Notes under the pieces: model-generated
The model's input: only the letters and a program-made list of their open reading frames with translations
Told to the model about the DNA's origin: nothing
Database searches by the model: none
Source of the DNA: Desulfarculales bacterium UBA696
Lineage (GTDB): Bacteria; Desulfobacterota; Syntrophobacteria; Syntrophobacterales; Syntrophobacteraceae
NCBI GenBank assembly: GCA_002298995.1
Contig: DBMO01000032.1
Span: 62,001 to 126,000, forward strand
DNA length: 64,000 bases
Reading direction: 5' to 3'
Shown: positions 17,220 to 27,500 of the stretch, in pieces
How the letters are laid out: every line of letters starts with the position of its first letter
Position numbering within the stretch: the stretch's first letter is position 1
Program-made: the position numbers and the translations under genes

Positions 17220-18332
17220 TTACCAGTTATAGAAAAATTCATCCGTGCTAAGCAGTTCATACCCCGTTGCGGTTATACGCACCATGTTCTCGAGGCGGAC
17301 GCCTCCAAAGCCTGGAAGATATATGCCGGGCTCTATAGTTACGATCATGTTCTCTTTGAGCAGGGTCGGGTCAATCTTTCGCAAGCCTGGCTTTTCGTGC
17401 ACCGCAAGCCCGACTCCGTGTCCGAGTCCGTGGCCGAACCGATCCCCGTATCCGGCCTTTGCTATAAGATTGCGGGCCGCCGAATCCACTTCCACCGTGT
17501 CCCTCCCGGCGCGGACAGCATCCTGTGCCGCGAGTTGCGCCTCGCGGACGATCTTGTAAATCTCGCGAAGTTGCGGGTGCGGTTCCCCGCCCGTCCACGT
17601 CCTGGTCGTATCGGAGCAGTAGCCCTCAAGCTTTGATCCGAGGTCGAGGATTACGGGCTCTCCCGGAACTACCCGGCGCTCGGTGGGCACGGCATGTGGA
17701 AGAGCCGCATTCGGGCCCGAGGCAACTATCGGTGGAAAAGATACGGCCTCACCGCCGCCCTCTCTTATGGTCTTTTCGATCAGCCAGGCTATCTCTTTTT
17801 CCGTGACGCCCGTGGAAAGAGAATTCCAGGCGGTGGAAAGGGCGCTCTCCGTCAGGGCAATTGAGTTGCGGATAAGCTCTATTTCAGCTTCGTCTTTTAT
17901 CACCCTGAACTGCTCGACAAGGTTTTCCGTCGGAACCAGTTCGGCCCCTGGGCGAGTTTTTTCGAGGGCTTCACGGACCTCGGTATAGCGCTTGAAAGTG
18001 AGAAAATTCGATTCGATCCCGAGCCTGTGCGTTTTTAGATTCGACAGGAGATCGGGCAAAACCTGCGGCAGGCCAAATGTATAGATCGCCGGCTTAAAAT
18101 CGGGGGCCTCCCGCTTCGCGGCCTCTTCGTAGCGGGGATCGGTGAGCAGGTATTTTTCCGCTGAACTCACCAGCAAATACCCTGCGCTCTCTGTAAGATT
18201 TAGGTCCTCGTCCTTGTACCCGCTAAGATAAAAGCGATTTTCAGGGACCGCCACGAGAAAAGTATCCAGGCTTTGATCCGACATTGCCCGCCGAAAATTC
18301 TCCAGTCTTTTCAAAAACGGCTTTTCAGACAT
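17220..18332 (-). CDS. M24 Xaa-Pro aminopeptidase/dipeptidase
   Basis: A 370-aa metallopeptidase. An N-terminal creatinase-like domain (about 1-135) is followed by the pita-bread catalytic domain. Metal ligands are visible in order: ILDLGSKLEGYCSDTTRTW (two Asp), GHGLGHGVGLAVHE (His), IEPGIYLPGFGGVRLEN (two Glu). It releases N-terminal residues next to proline or splits X-Pro dipeptides in the cytoplasm. GGAG eight bases before ATG 18332 fixes the start; an upstream ATG in frame at 18392 has none. PepP versus PepQ cannot be settled by eye. Confidence 0.92.
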   Translation of the reverse strand: MSEKPFLKRLENFRRAMSDQSLDTFLVAVPENRFYLSGYKDEDLNLTESAGYLLVSSAEKYLLTDPRYEEAAKREAPDFKPAIYTFGLPQVLPDLLSNLKTHRLGIESNFLTFKRYTEVREALEKTRPGAELVPTENLVEQFRVIKDEAEIELIRNSIALTESALSTAWNSLSTGVTEKEIAWLIEKTIREGGGEAVSFPPIVASGPNAALPHAVPTERRVVPGEPVILDLGSKLEGYCSDTTRTWTGGEPHPQLREIYKIVREAQLAAQDAVRAGRDTVEVDSAARNLIAKAGYGDRFGHGLGHGVGLAVHEKPGLRKIDPTLLKENMIVTIEPGIYLPGFGGVRLENMVRITATGYELLSTDEFFYNW

Positions 18333-19193
18333 CAGGATTTCTCCGTAAGCAACAAGTTGAAAACACAAGCCATATTCCAACACGAGGCTCAAGGCTGCAA
18401 TTGTGGTAAATACTCATCAGGGCATCGGGAACGCATTATTATACGTGATTACAAAGTATGGCCACACCCCAGTTTACTTTCTCGACAGGTGCGGAATTTT
18501 TTTATTTTATTGGCAGAATAAACATTTTGGGCCTGATACGCCACACTTGTCTTGTTCCCTCCTTCTCGCGGTTTTAATGCGCGTGACGCCCCAACCAACT
18601 TCGTCCACCGATCCCTGTTTTCAGCCGCGGTTCCGGTATGGAACAATCCTGTAGTGTGAATTCTGGATTTTTCCGTGTCGTTGGAGCTTGACAAGGCCAA
18701 GCTTAATGTGCAATAAAAAGTCGCGACATCGTATTAGGTGAAGAAGTGAACTATCCCGATACTTTTCTGTTTGACTTATATTGCTAATATCTTTGGTTAT
18801 TGCAGTTTAGGCGGTTGCTCTGGTCCTTGGGTCCAGCTGATTTCAAGTTCGTGTTCAATGCTCATGCTCGTGCAAATTTTCCTATCCTAGCTCACCAGTC
18901 TCAGATGGCGTATTATTTTTGAAGCCCAAATTTATCTGAAACCCTCGGACAAGCAGCTCTCGTGCGGCGCGGGCCGCAAAACCTTCCTTATTTTTCTAAT
19001 TCTTTAATTAATGGTGGCCACTATTTGGCCCGTGGCGATCCTCGTAACCTGGGATCTCAGCGGGATGATTATGGGCCCTTATCCGGCACTCAATTGAAGT
19101 GAAAGGAGGCGTGGAACTTAAATTGCATCAGAGGGATGAAATCATCGTGTCGTATTATTGAAATCATCTTGGATTCTTAGAAAGGACCTTATC
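18333..19193. other. Long divergent intergenic region
   Basis: About 860 bases between the peptidase and the OFA transporter. I see no coding region, tRNA or convincing riboswitch. Several open frames exist but lack an RBS and protein-like composition. Long upstream regions of this kind may hold regulation for the transporter. Confidence 0.35.
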
Positions 19194-20477
19194 ATGGCGA
19201 ATTCGACAGTTGCAGTTACCGCGGAGGCGGCTTATCCCCGCTGGATTCCACTCCTGGGGGGCGTTCTTGGCAGCTCCGTTTGCGGTCTCCTTCTTTACGC
19301 AGCCAGCATTTTTAATCTTCCATTGATGAACGAGTTCAAACTTACCGCCAGGGAAGTCTCACTGTTTTTTGCAGTTTGTTGCTTGACCTTCGGTCTTGTT
19401 ACCTTCCCGGCAGGCAGATTCAGCGACAAGGTAGGCCCTCGAAAGGTTGTTCTTGTCGGCGGCGCTATTCTGACTGTTGGATATATAGCATGCGGGTTCG
19501 TAACCGCATTCTGGCAATATGTTCTTCTCTTTGGTGTCGTGTCCGGGTTCGGTGGCGGCTGCATTTATCTGCCGCCTATCGCCACTGCTCCGAAATGGTG
19601 GCCTGACAGAAGGGCGCTTGCCACGGGTTTCACGGTTGTCGGTCTTGGTCTGGGTTCGTTCACCATGGGTCCTCTTGGCAACTATATCATCGAGACCATG
19701 AGCAGCCCTGGAACCAAGGACGGATGGCGATACGTCCACATGTATGTCGGTGTTTTGATGGGTGTAATGACATTGCTGTGCGCAATGTGCCTCAAGGTCC
19801 CACCGGCAGGCTACAAGCCGGCCGGATGGACTCCGCCACAGCCCAAGCCCGGCGCGGCGGCATCGGGAAGGGATTTTACCCACGAAGAGAGCCGTAGCAC
19901 CAGCCAGTTTTGGCTCCTCTATCTTAGCTATTTTTGCGGTTCCTTTGCGGGACTGATGGTTATTGGCCACCTGAAGCCGATAGGACTTGACGGCCTGAAG
20001 TCAGCGGGATTGGATCCAAAGCTCGTAAATGAGTATGCCACGTACGCCATAAGTATGTTCGCCTTTTCAAATGCGGCGGTCAGGGTTCTCATTGGGGCTA
20101 TCATCGAGAAGATCGGGACCAAGAAGTGCTTCATTAGCGTATTCGGTTTGCAGATGCTGGCCCTGGTTACCATGGTGCCTGTCTCTTCAAGCTATATTCT
20201 TCTCTACGCCATCGCGATCGTGCTGGGATGGAACTACGGCTCCATGTTCACGCTGTTTCCCTCCAGCAGCCTTGCCTATTATGGACCGAGCGCTCAGGGG
20301 TCCAACTACGGGCTCTTGTTTACCGCGTGGGGATTTGCAGGCTTTGCCGGTCCCTTCACCGGTGGATGGCTCAAACAGACTACCGGCAGCTTCACTGCGC
20401 CTCTGGCGACAGCAGCTGTTCTGGTCGCCATATCGCTGGCAATTTCAATCATGATCAAGGCGCCCGCGAAAAAATAG
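19194..20477 (+). CDS. OFA-family MFS transporter (oxalate/formate antiporter-like)
   Basis: A 427-aa inner-membrane carrier with 12 hydrophobic segments. GRFSDKVGPRKVVLVGG is the MFS loop 2-3 motif; YLPPIATAPKWWPDRRALAT and GLGLGSF are typical of the OFA branch (OxlT-related). It probably exchanges small monocarboxylates or dicarboxylates such as formate, oxalate or lactate; substrate not provable here. AAAGGACC lies before ATG 19194. The gene is monocistronic and ends at a strong terminator. Confidence 0.9.
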   Translation: MANSTVAVTAEAAYPRWIPLLGGVLGSSVCGLLLYAASIFNLPLMNEFKLTAREVSLFFAVCCLTFGLVTFPAGRFSDKVGPRKVVLVGGAILTVGYIACGFVTAFWQYVLLFGVVSGFGGGCIYLPPIATAPKWWPDRRALATGFTVVGLGLGSFTMGPLGNYIIETMSSPGTKDGWRYVHMYVGVLMGVMTLLCAMCLKVPPAGYKPAGWTPPQPKPGAAASGRDFTHEESRSTSQFWLLYLSYFCGSFAGLMVIGHLKPIGLDGLKSAGLDPKLVNEYATYAISMFAFSNAAVRVLIGAIIEKIGTKKCFISVFGLQMLALVTMVPVSSSYILLYAIAIVLGWNYGSMFTLFPSSSLAYYGPSAQGSNYGLLFTAWGFAGFAGPFTGGWLKQTTGSFTAPLATAAVLVAISLAISIMIKAPAKK

Positions 20478-20497
20478 CGGCTTGAAAAGGTTCCAAA

Positions 20498-20530
20498 GAA
20501 AAGCCCCCGATCTCGGTCGGGGGCTTTTTT
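20498..20530. terminator. Rho-independent terminator
   Basis: A perfect 10-bp stem, AAGCCCCCGA and TCGGGGGCTT, around a six-base loop (20511-20516), followed by TTTT. It ends the OFA gene and, read on the other strand, can serve the convergent cca gene. Confidence 0.92.
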
Positions 20531-20552
20531 GCTGCCCTCGATCTCACTTCAC

Positions 20553-21842
20553 TTAGCCGGCCTTATTCCCGAATTGCCGCATCACTATATCAATCAGGCC
20601 CTCTCTGGTGTTTAGAGCCGGGTCCTCCAACACGAGCTGAAAAAGTCGCTTTAGAATCTGCCCGATCTCCGGCCCCTGCTGGAGGCCGAGAGCTTCCATT
20701 ATGTCTCCGCCGCCGATTGCCAGCTCAGTTATTTTCAGGGCTGAAGCGGTTCTGAGCTGCTCGCTCATTCTCATTTGCAGCCGGTCGATATCATGAGTCT
20801 CGACTGCTCCCGACGACAGCCGTTCGGCTCGGGCAAGTGCGACGAAATCGTCGATAAGCTCCGGACGAACAGTCGCGATGAAGCGCCTTATTTCGGAGTC
20901 GGTCCATGAGACTGCGTCGGGGGGAAGGCGATGCTCGATCAACCGCGATACATCCTCAATCAACCGGTTTGACATATTCCAGGCTTTGAATCTAAGGGCG
21001 GCCGCGGCTGCGCTTTGCTTGCGAGTGACACCTGTCTGTGAGGTTTGCGCCCCGGCGCCGGGAGCGGCGGCATTTTGGAAGAGTGCGGCAAGCCTCACCC
21101 GCAAGCTCTCGGGGCTGTTAAGAATGCAGAGAAGAGAGTAGCGGTAAGGTCCCTCCGCCGCCGGATCGACAATTTCGGGGAGTACTATCTTCAGCGCTCC
21201 CGTTTCCCTCAGGAGTTCAATTGCCTCTGAGGCCCGCGGGGAAATCAGGATTTTGCACACTTCGTCCCTGATGCGCTCCCCGGAGACCCCGTCAAGGCTT
21301 CCCGACCCTTCATGCATGGCTTTCATCGTTCCGGGGTGAACGGTAAAACCGTAAACAGCCATCATCCTGGCGGCTCGGACTATTCTTAGCGGATCTTCAG
21401 AAAACCTTGCCAGCGGATCGCCCATGGCCCTGATCAGTCTGCGTTTGAGGTCGGAAAGGCCTCCGCCTGGGTCGATGAGCTCACCCGCGGGGAAGGAGAG
21501 CGCCATTGCATTGATTGTAAAATCGCGCCGCTCGAGATCTTTATGTATTCCGGCCTCGCCCGGCGGCTCAAAGCTCGTTACCTCGATATCTCGCTTCCGA
21601 GTATGGATCTGGACGGTACCGTGCCTTATTCCAATCGGGATCACCCTGGGAAAGATTTGTATGATATCGCCGGGGGTGCAGCCGGTTGCAAGGTCCCAGT
21701 CTTTTGGGATTTGCCCGAGCAGATGGTCGCGCACGGCCCCACCGACTATCCAGACATCGAAACCGGCGTCGTGGATTTTCCCCATCGCACGAATAACGTC
21801 GGGGGGGACAAATGAAAGGCCGTGCACGGCTGATGTGGGCAT
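20553..21842 (-). CDS. cca: CCA tRNA nucleotidyltransferase / poly(A) polymerase family
   Basis: A 429-aa class II nucleotidyltransferase. The active site is clear: VWIVGGAVRDHLLG, then KDWDLATG (the DxD metal pair), then LERRDFTINAMA. RIVRAARMMAVYGF marks the neck domain. It adds or repairs the 3' CCA end of tRNAs. The C-terminal part is helical and no HD phosphohydrolase motif is visible. Some deltaproteobacteria split CCA- and A-adding activity between paralogues, so it may be A- or CC-specific. AAGGAT lies about eight bases before ATG 21842. Confidence 0.9.
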   Translation of the reverse strand: MPTSAVHGLSFVPPDVIRAMGKIHDAGFDVWIVGGAVRDHLLGQIPKDWDLATGCTPGDIIQIFPRVIPIGIRHGTVQIHTRKRDIEVTSFEPPGEAGIHKDLERRDFTINAMALSFPAGELIDPGGGLSDLKRRLIRAMGDPLARFSEDPLRIVRAARMMAVYGFTVHPGTMKAMHEGSGSLDGVSGERIRDEVCKILISPRASEAIELLRETGALKIVLPEIVDPAAEGPYRYSLLCILNSPESLRVRLAALFQNAAAPGAGAQTSQTGVTRKQSAAAAALRFKAWNMSNRLIEDVSRLIEHRLPPDAVSWTDSEIRRFIATVRPELIDDFVALARAERLSSGAVETHDIDRLQMRMSEQLRTASALKITELAIGGGDIMEALGLQQGPEIGQILKRLFQLVLEDPALNTREGLIDIVMRQFGNKAG

Positions 21843-22048
21843 GGATTAAATCCTTCAGCTCCCTGGAAAATTGACGATTTATCCTATTACACCTGTACAG
21901 TGCGCTGCCGGAAAGGCTAGCCGGAAAGCCTGCCCGCGCTATGCCTTCGGGGGGAATTCCGGGGGATCCGCCGGGATCGTCACTGTAAACCGGGAAATTA
22001 TCTCTGGCGATCAAGGAAAAACTTGATCTTTTAGCAAAGGTAAATATA

Positions 22049-22129
22049 ATGAACCAGATAGTTCCAGTGCAAGCGAGAAGAGTGCTTGCAGAATTTAACT
22101 CCAATGCGAAGAGGCGGTGCAGCGCATGA
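22049..22129 (+). CDS. Possible 26-aa peptide upstream of small membrane ORF
   Basis: ATG 22049 is preceded by AAAGG at seven bases and reads a basic 26-residue peptide (MNQIVPVQARRVL and on). Its TGA overlaps the ATG of the next ORF (ATGA), the usual layout for translational coupling. No family recognised; it may only be chance. Confidence 0.3.
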   Translation: MNQIVPVQARRVLAEFNSNAKRRCSA

Positions 22130-22272
22130 GTAACAGTACTGAACAGGCAACCATGGTCATGCAGGAATCAAACCGTATCATCGAAGATTTCACCGTAAGC
22201 AAGTATGCGATCTACACGGTGCTATACCTGATCGAAATCGGACTCTGTTTCTACGTCCTATCGAAAATGTAG
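22126..22272 (+). CDS. Possible 48-aa single-helix membrane protein
   Basis: A 48-residue ORF, polar for its first half and ending in one hydrophobic helix (YAIYTVLYLIEIGLCFYVL). GAGG lies about 11 bases before ATG 22126. It precedes the leu leader by about 80 bases and may be independent of it. Conservation would be needed to confirm it. Confidence 0.4.
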   Translation: MSNSTEQATMVMQESNRIIEDFTVSKYAIYTVLYLIEIGLCFYVLSKM

Positions 22273-22350
22273 GGCTGGACTTGCCGGTTCCGGCCGGTTA
22301 TATTGCTCCCAAGTTTTCATTTTTCGCAGTCTCAATCTAAGGTGAATTGC

Positions 22351-22434
22351 GTGATTCGTTCGCTGTCCCTACTACTACTCGCTCTACTAAGCCTGCGCGA
22401 CAGGTACGGGGGACTCTTGCCTTTTTCTTCCTAA
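22351..22434 (+). CDS. leuL: Leu-rich leader peptide of leuA (attenuation)
   Basis: GTG 22351 with AAGGTGA five bases upstream opens a 27-residue peptide. Ten residues are Leu, and a block reads CTA CTA CTA CTC GCT CTA CTA: five rare CTA codons in seven. E. coli LeuL also has consecutive CUA codons. The stop (22432-22434) lies 30 bases before a terminator hairpin, and leuA starts about 85 bases after that. The ribosome would stall at the Leu codons when charged tRNA-Leu is scarce, so that the terminator does not form and leuA is read. Confidence 0.82.
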   Translation: MIRSLSLLLLALLSLRDRYGGLLPFSS

Positions 22435-22463
22435 GAACTTAGATCGAGACGAAATCGACTAAC

Positions 22464-22497
22464 AAAGGCCATGGGGTTCTCCCCATGGCCTTTTTGC
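22464..22497 (+). terminator. leu attenuator terminator
   Basis: A 13-bp stem, AAAGGCCATGGGG with CCCCATGGCCTTT, around a four-base loop, followed by a T-rich run (TTTTTGCG). It lies between the Leu leader peptide and leuA. GCCTTT at the end of the leader reading frame (about 22409-22415) could pair with the AAAGGC of the left arm as part of an antiterminator. Confidence 0.88.
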
Positions 22498-22581
22498 GTT
22501 TTTCGCTTCTTATTTACGACTTTTCGTTTTTTATTCCGGAAAAATTCCGCACGCCGCGGCAAGCAAGGAAGGAGAAACACC

Positions 22582-24177
22582 ATGAGCAGGAAGATACATA
22601 TTTTCGACACTACCCTCAGGGACGGAGAGCAGGTTCCCGGAGCGAAGTTGAACAAGAGGCAGAAACTGGAAATCGCCCAGCAGCTCGCAAGGCTTGGGGT
22701 GGACATTATCGAAGCAGGCTTTCCCTGCTCGTCGCCGGAAGACCTCCAGGCGGTAAAGAACATCGCCCAGCAGGTTAGAGGACCGGTTATCACCGGGCTT
22801 GCGCGTGCGGTGAAAGAAGACGTGGATGCGGTGTGGGAAGCGGTGCGCGATGCTGAAAGGCCAAGGATTCACGTCTTTCTGGGCTCATCTGACATTCATA
22901 TCCAGAAAAAGCTTCGGCGTGACCGCAATGCTGCTGTCGAGATGGCGGTGGAGGCGGTCAAGTACGCGAAGGGCTTTTGCGAGGACGTGGAGTTTTCAAC
23001 CGAGGACGGTTCCAGGACGGACTTCGAGTTCCTTTGCCGCATAATCGATGCGACCATAAAAGCCGGGGCCACCGTAATCAATGTGCCCGACACAGTCGGC
23101 TATTCCGTGCCCGAGGAATACGGCAGTATCATCCGAAGGCTGCGCGAGAGCGTCCCTGCCCTGGACCGGGTGATTCTCAGCGTTCACTGCCATAACGATC
23201 TCGGACTTGCAGTTGCAAACAGCCTTGCTGCAGTGCACAACGGAGCAGACCAGGTCGAATGCACGATAAACGGCATCGGCGAGCGCGCGGGAAACGCATC
23301 GCTCGAAGAAATCGTGATGGTATTGAGGACTCGTTACGCCGGGCAGCTGCACACGGAAATAGACACGAGGGAAATCTACCGCACAAGCCGCATCGTGAGC
23401 AGGCTTATGAATATTGTTATTCAGCCAAACAAGGCGATTGTCGGCGGCAATGCCTTCGCGCATTCCTCCGGAGTCCACCAGGACGGGGTGCTCAAGGACA
23501 GAACAACCTACGAGATCATGAAACCCGAGGACCTCGGGATAAAGCAGCAGCGAAAGATAGTCCTCACTGCGCGCTCTGGCCGCTCCGCCCTCAGGCATCG
23601 TCTCGGCGAGCTTGGCTACCACCTGGAAGGCGATGTCTTCGAGCGTGTATACAGCCGCTTTATTAACGTAGCCGACAGGAAGAAAGAGATCAGGACGCAG
23701 GACTTGGAGTCAATTGTCGAGATCGAGGTCTCCAAAGTCGCGGAAAGTTTCACTCTGCACAGTTTCCAGATCATGAGCGGCAATACCTTGATGCCGTTCG
23801 CATCGGTGACCCTGATCAAGGACGGTGAACACAAAACCGATGCAGCCAATGGAAACGGACCGGTCGACGCGTGCTTCAATGCAATCGAGCGCATAACCGG
23901 CGTATGCGGCAAACTGCGCGACTACGACCTCAAGGCCGTCACCATGGGACGCGACGCATTGGGCGAGGCCATGGTAAGAGTCGAAATCAACGGCGTGGTC
24001 TACTCGGGAATTGGCACCAGCCCCGACGTGATCGAGGCGAGCGCGCGTGCCTACCTGAACGCCTTCAACCGCTATTTCGTAAACGGAATCGGAGCGGTAA
24101 ACGGAATCAATGCGGTAAATGGCATGAAGGCGGTGGATGGCGCCAAATCGGTGAATGTAGGGGAAAGGACTGGCTGA
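22582..24177 (+). CDS. leuA: 2-isopropylmalate synthase
   Basis: A 531-aa enzyme joining acetyl-CoA and 2-oxoisovalerate, the first step of leucine synthesis. IFDTTLRDGEQVPGA and the HCHNDLGLAVANS metal site (H-x-H) mark the HMGL-type barrel (about 1-270). The C-terminal LeuA regulatory domain, which binds leucine for feedback inhibition, covers about 390-500. AAGGAGA precedes ATG 22582. The last 30 residues are odd: a tail of about four AVNG-like repeats (VNGIGAVNGINAVNG and on) encoded by near-identical 18-base units. Control by the upstream leader attenuator is likely. No other leu gene follows in the window. Confidence 0.95.
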   Translation: MSRKIHIFDTTLRDGEQVPGAKLNKRQKLEIAQQLARLGVDIIEAGFPCSSPEDLQAVKNIAQQVRGPVITGLARAVKEDVDAVWEAVRDAERPRIHVFLGSSDIHIQKKLRRDRNAAVEMAVEAVKYAKGFCEDVEFSTEDGSRTDFEFLCRIIDATIKAGATVINVPDTVGYSVPEEYGSIIRRLRESVPALDRVILSVHCHNDLGLAVANSLAAVHNGADQVECTINGIGERAGNASLEEIVMVLRTRYAGQLHTEIDTREIYRTSRIVSRLMNIVIQPNKAIVGGNAFAHSSGVHQDGVLKDRTTYEIMKPEDLGIKQQRKIVLTARSGRSALRHRLGELGYHLEGDVFERVYSRFINVADRKKEIRTQDLESIVEIEVSKVAESFTLHSFQIMSGNTLMPFASVTLIKDGEHKTDAANGNGPVDACFNAIERITGVCGKLRDYDLKAVTMGRDALGEAMVRVEINGVVYSGIGTSPDVIEASARAYLNAFNRYFVNGIGAVNGINAVNGMKAVDGAKSVNVGERTG

Positions 24178-24231
24178 TCCTGAACTATCGGCATGGACAA
24201 AAATTTCAGCTACTTTAGCTAAAATGTGGGA

Positions 24232-24247
24232 CAGGCTTTCCAGCCTG
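24232..24247. repeat. Dispersed GCAGGCT-type hairpin, copy 2
   Basis: CAGGCT-TTCC-AGCCTG preceded by ATGTGGGA, closely like the element at 4079. It lies just after leuA. Confidence 0.55.
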
Positions 24248-24412
24248 CCTCCCCCTTTTTCCAGGTTCTCAAGACCCCCGGAGCTTAGGGGCCGTGCTAT
24301 TGTTCATCGCCCGGCACTATTACTCGATTCTTGGCAACCACCGGCATTTATTGCGACTATTGACATGCCTGTTACTATTATGAGGGAGAGAAAATGTTTC
24401 TCTTTCCTCCTG

Positions 24413-24459
24413 GGAGAGTCAGGTCCTCCTCCTCCTTTCCTGACTCTCCTTTTCTTTTT
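24413..24459. terminator. Hairpin terminator after leuA
   Basis: An 11-bp perfect stem, GGAGAGTCAGG (24413-24423) with CCTGACTCTCC (24439-24449), followed by TTTTCTTTTT. The 15-base loop is pyrimidine-rich. It ends the leuA transcript and faces the 3' end of the convergent repeat-protein gene. Confidence 0.82.
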
Positions 24460-24515
24460 ACCCCCCGTGCCGCAGCTCAGCATCATCCCGAATCCAAGAC
24501 TTGTCGGCTTCCATA

Positions 24516-27500
24516 TCAATTTAACAACAAAAGATAGAGGAAATCGGTTGTATCGGTGGCAATTATGAAATACGGGCTAGTGACACTAACCAGGCTGTCA
24601 TCGAGGCTGGTCACGCGAATCTGGTAATCAGCTCCGGGTGCAAGTCCGGCATTTAGGCGCCATTCCAGAGAACCGGCGGCATTTTTCGTAAGAACTGATG
24701 GTGAGAGGGTTTTTAAAATTGCTCCAGCTTTCAACAACTCAACTTTGGCTCCTGATATTGGTATCCTGTATTGCCAGGTGATGTTCCTTTTAGAGCCAAT
24801 GGTCCATGCTTCGCCATTTTTCGGGGAGGTGATTACAATGCTTGTCCCGAAATCCGCCGAAATTCTGTGATTGGCTGCCACATTATCGAATTGATAGCTG
24901 GTGACCGCGCCCACCGTGACCCCGTCCACTTTAACGTTCAATATGCTGCAGGCGGTATCGGGAGTTATGGTGAATGATTTGCTCGATCCGTGGTCTACCT
25001 TTACCGCTCCAGAGGGCGAAATGCTCCCATGTGTACCGGCCGATGCGGTGATGGTGTGCTGATCGATGGCAAATGTGGCCGAGATGGCGTGGTCGGCTAA
25101 CACATTGCCAAAGATGTAACTGGTGAGCGCTCCAACTGATTTCCCATCCACCAGAACGTCTGAGATATGATAATTGGCATCTGGAGCAATGATAAAAGTT
25201 TTACTTGAACCATGATCGACCTTTACCGTCCCGGAGGGCGAGATGCTCCCGTTGGCTCCGGCGGAGACAGAGACAGTATGCTGGTCAATGGAAAATGTTG
25301 CCGATATGGTATGGTCTGTGACAACTTCGCTGAAACAGTAGCTTGTGACTGCCCCAACCGATGTACCATCCACCAAAACATCCGAGACGTGGTAATTTGT
25401 ATCCGGTGTTATGGTAAAGGCTTTACCCGAACCATGATCGACCTTCACCGCTCCCGATAGCGAGATGTTTCCGTGAGTGCCGGCGGAGGCGGTGATAGTA
25501 TGCTGGTCTATGGCAAAGGTGGTGGAGACTGTATGGTCTTCGATAATGTTGCTGAAGTTGTAGCTGGTGACGGGTCCCACTGAGGCGCCGTCTACAACGA
25601 CGTCCAATATGTGGTAATTGGTATCGGGTGTGATTGAGAATGACTGGCTTGAGCCGAAATCGACATCCACCTCTCCGGACGGCGAGATGCTCCCATTAGC
25701 CCCGGATGAGGCTGTGATTGTCGAGGACCAAAGAGCGGTGTCAGTTGAAAATGTTGCAACGGCATAGCTGATCGGCAATCCTGATGTCTGGTCGGCCTGG
25801 GCAATAACATAGAACTGGTCTCCGGCTTCATTGAAGAAAACAAAACGCCCTGAGCTTGAGTATTTGTTCCCGCCTGTCCAGAAGCTGGGTAAAGTGGTTT
25901 TGCCGACCAAAGCCAGGGTGCTGTATTTATAGAGCCAAACAGCAGCGCTCCCGCTGCTTGGCACAGCAACGATCCTGTCCTGGTCAACGGAATGATCCAG
26001 ACTTGCAACCGAGGTCAGCGACATCGCGCCGCTGTAGGTCATATCCTCAGCTTTGGTTTCCGAAGAATTAAATGCCCTCCCGCATTTCGTGAAAATCCTG
26101 ACCCCATCTTCAGAAAACCACAGATCGCCACACATCGGGTATTCACCGTGATAGGGTGAATCATATAGGTAGGCAGCGGTACCGCTTGTGATGCCGTATT
26201 TTTGGATGCCAGAAGGGTTCAGGCCGTTATCGGCAGTGTAAATGTAATTGCCTCCGGGATGTAGTTTGGCGCGAGTCCCGGCATATAATTGATAGCCTGT
26301 GCTCAAGGTCTCTTTGCCTGTCCCCAAGCTGATGCACCTTATATACTCCCACTGATCGACCCTCGGAAAAACATACACATAGCCGTTTCCCGCAAGAACT
26401 ATATCCAGGACATTGGTAGATACAGGATATACTTGTACCAGGCTTGGTGTATTGAGATCCACATAGGAAATCCACCCGTTATGGCCGACCGCCGCATGCT
26501 GACCATCGGGGGCAACAGATACGCAGGAGGGCTCCAGGGGAAGATCAACAGTTGTATCGGACCCGGTTGCCGGGTCATAAATGTGAAGTTGTTTTAGCGG
26601 TACGCTCGAAACCGTAACAATCTTATCTGAAGTTCTATTGTGTTCTGCATCTATGACGTTATGTCCGATCATCATGAACTGATCGTCGCAACTTGTGCAC
26701 TGCTCGAAAGAAGCGCTTATGGTGTGGTTGCCCGTAACTGCGCTGAATTGATAGGATACTTTTTTCCCAACTGAGATGCCGTCAACCAAGACATCGCTTA
26801 CTGCGTAGCCCCGGCTGGGGGTGATCGCAAAAACCTGTGAGCCGTTCGCAATGACTTCGACATTGCCGGAGGGCGCAATGCTTCCACCCGACCCAGCGGT
26901 TGCATCTATTTTGTGGCTATAAGAACTTGGGTCCGACGAATATACGCCAATACCGTAATCGAGAAGCAAACCCGTTCCGGAATCGGCCTGCTCGATGACG
27001 TAATACTTGTCTCCCGTAGAGTTGAAGAAGACAAATCGACCATGAGCACCATAAGGGTTTCCATCAACATTAAAACTTGGAAGGACTACTCTTGCTTGCT
27101 GTGCGAGATATTCGTCATCATAGAGCAACACCTCGCCATCGCTCGTACTCGGACTAGTCGAACTGGACGGAATAACGGCCACTTTGCCTGCCGTATTTGA
27201 ATGAGCAAGGTGAGTTATGTAGGAGATGCCGGAAAACGCGCCGTTATAGGCCATGTCCTCGGCTTTGGTTTCCGAGGAACGGAAGACATTTCCACATTTA
27301 GTGAAAATTCTGAGCCCATCCTCGGAAAACCATAGATCGCCGCACATAGGGAAATCACCACTGTAGGCGTAGAGGTAGGCAGCGGTGCCGTTTGTTATGG
27401 AGTATTTGCCGTTTTGTGCGCCATAGATATAGTTGCCTCCAGGCTGTAGCTTGGCAGGAATGCCGGTATAGAAACGATAGCCCGAGATGGAAGTTTCTTG

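Noticed and set aside
18403..18700. Open frames on both strands upstream of the peptidase
   Set aside because: They mirror each other, lack SD sequences and show no recognisable features.
24870..25700. CRISPR-like regular repeats
   Set aside because: The 225-base period is coding and encodes B-repeats; units are long and adjacent, with no spacers.
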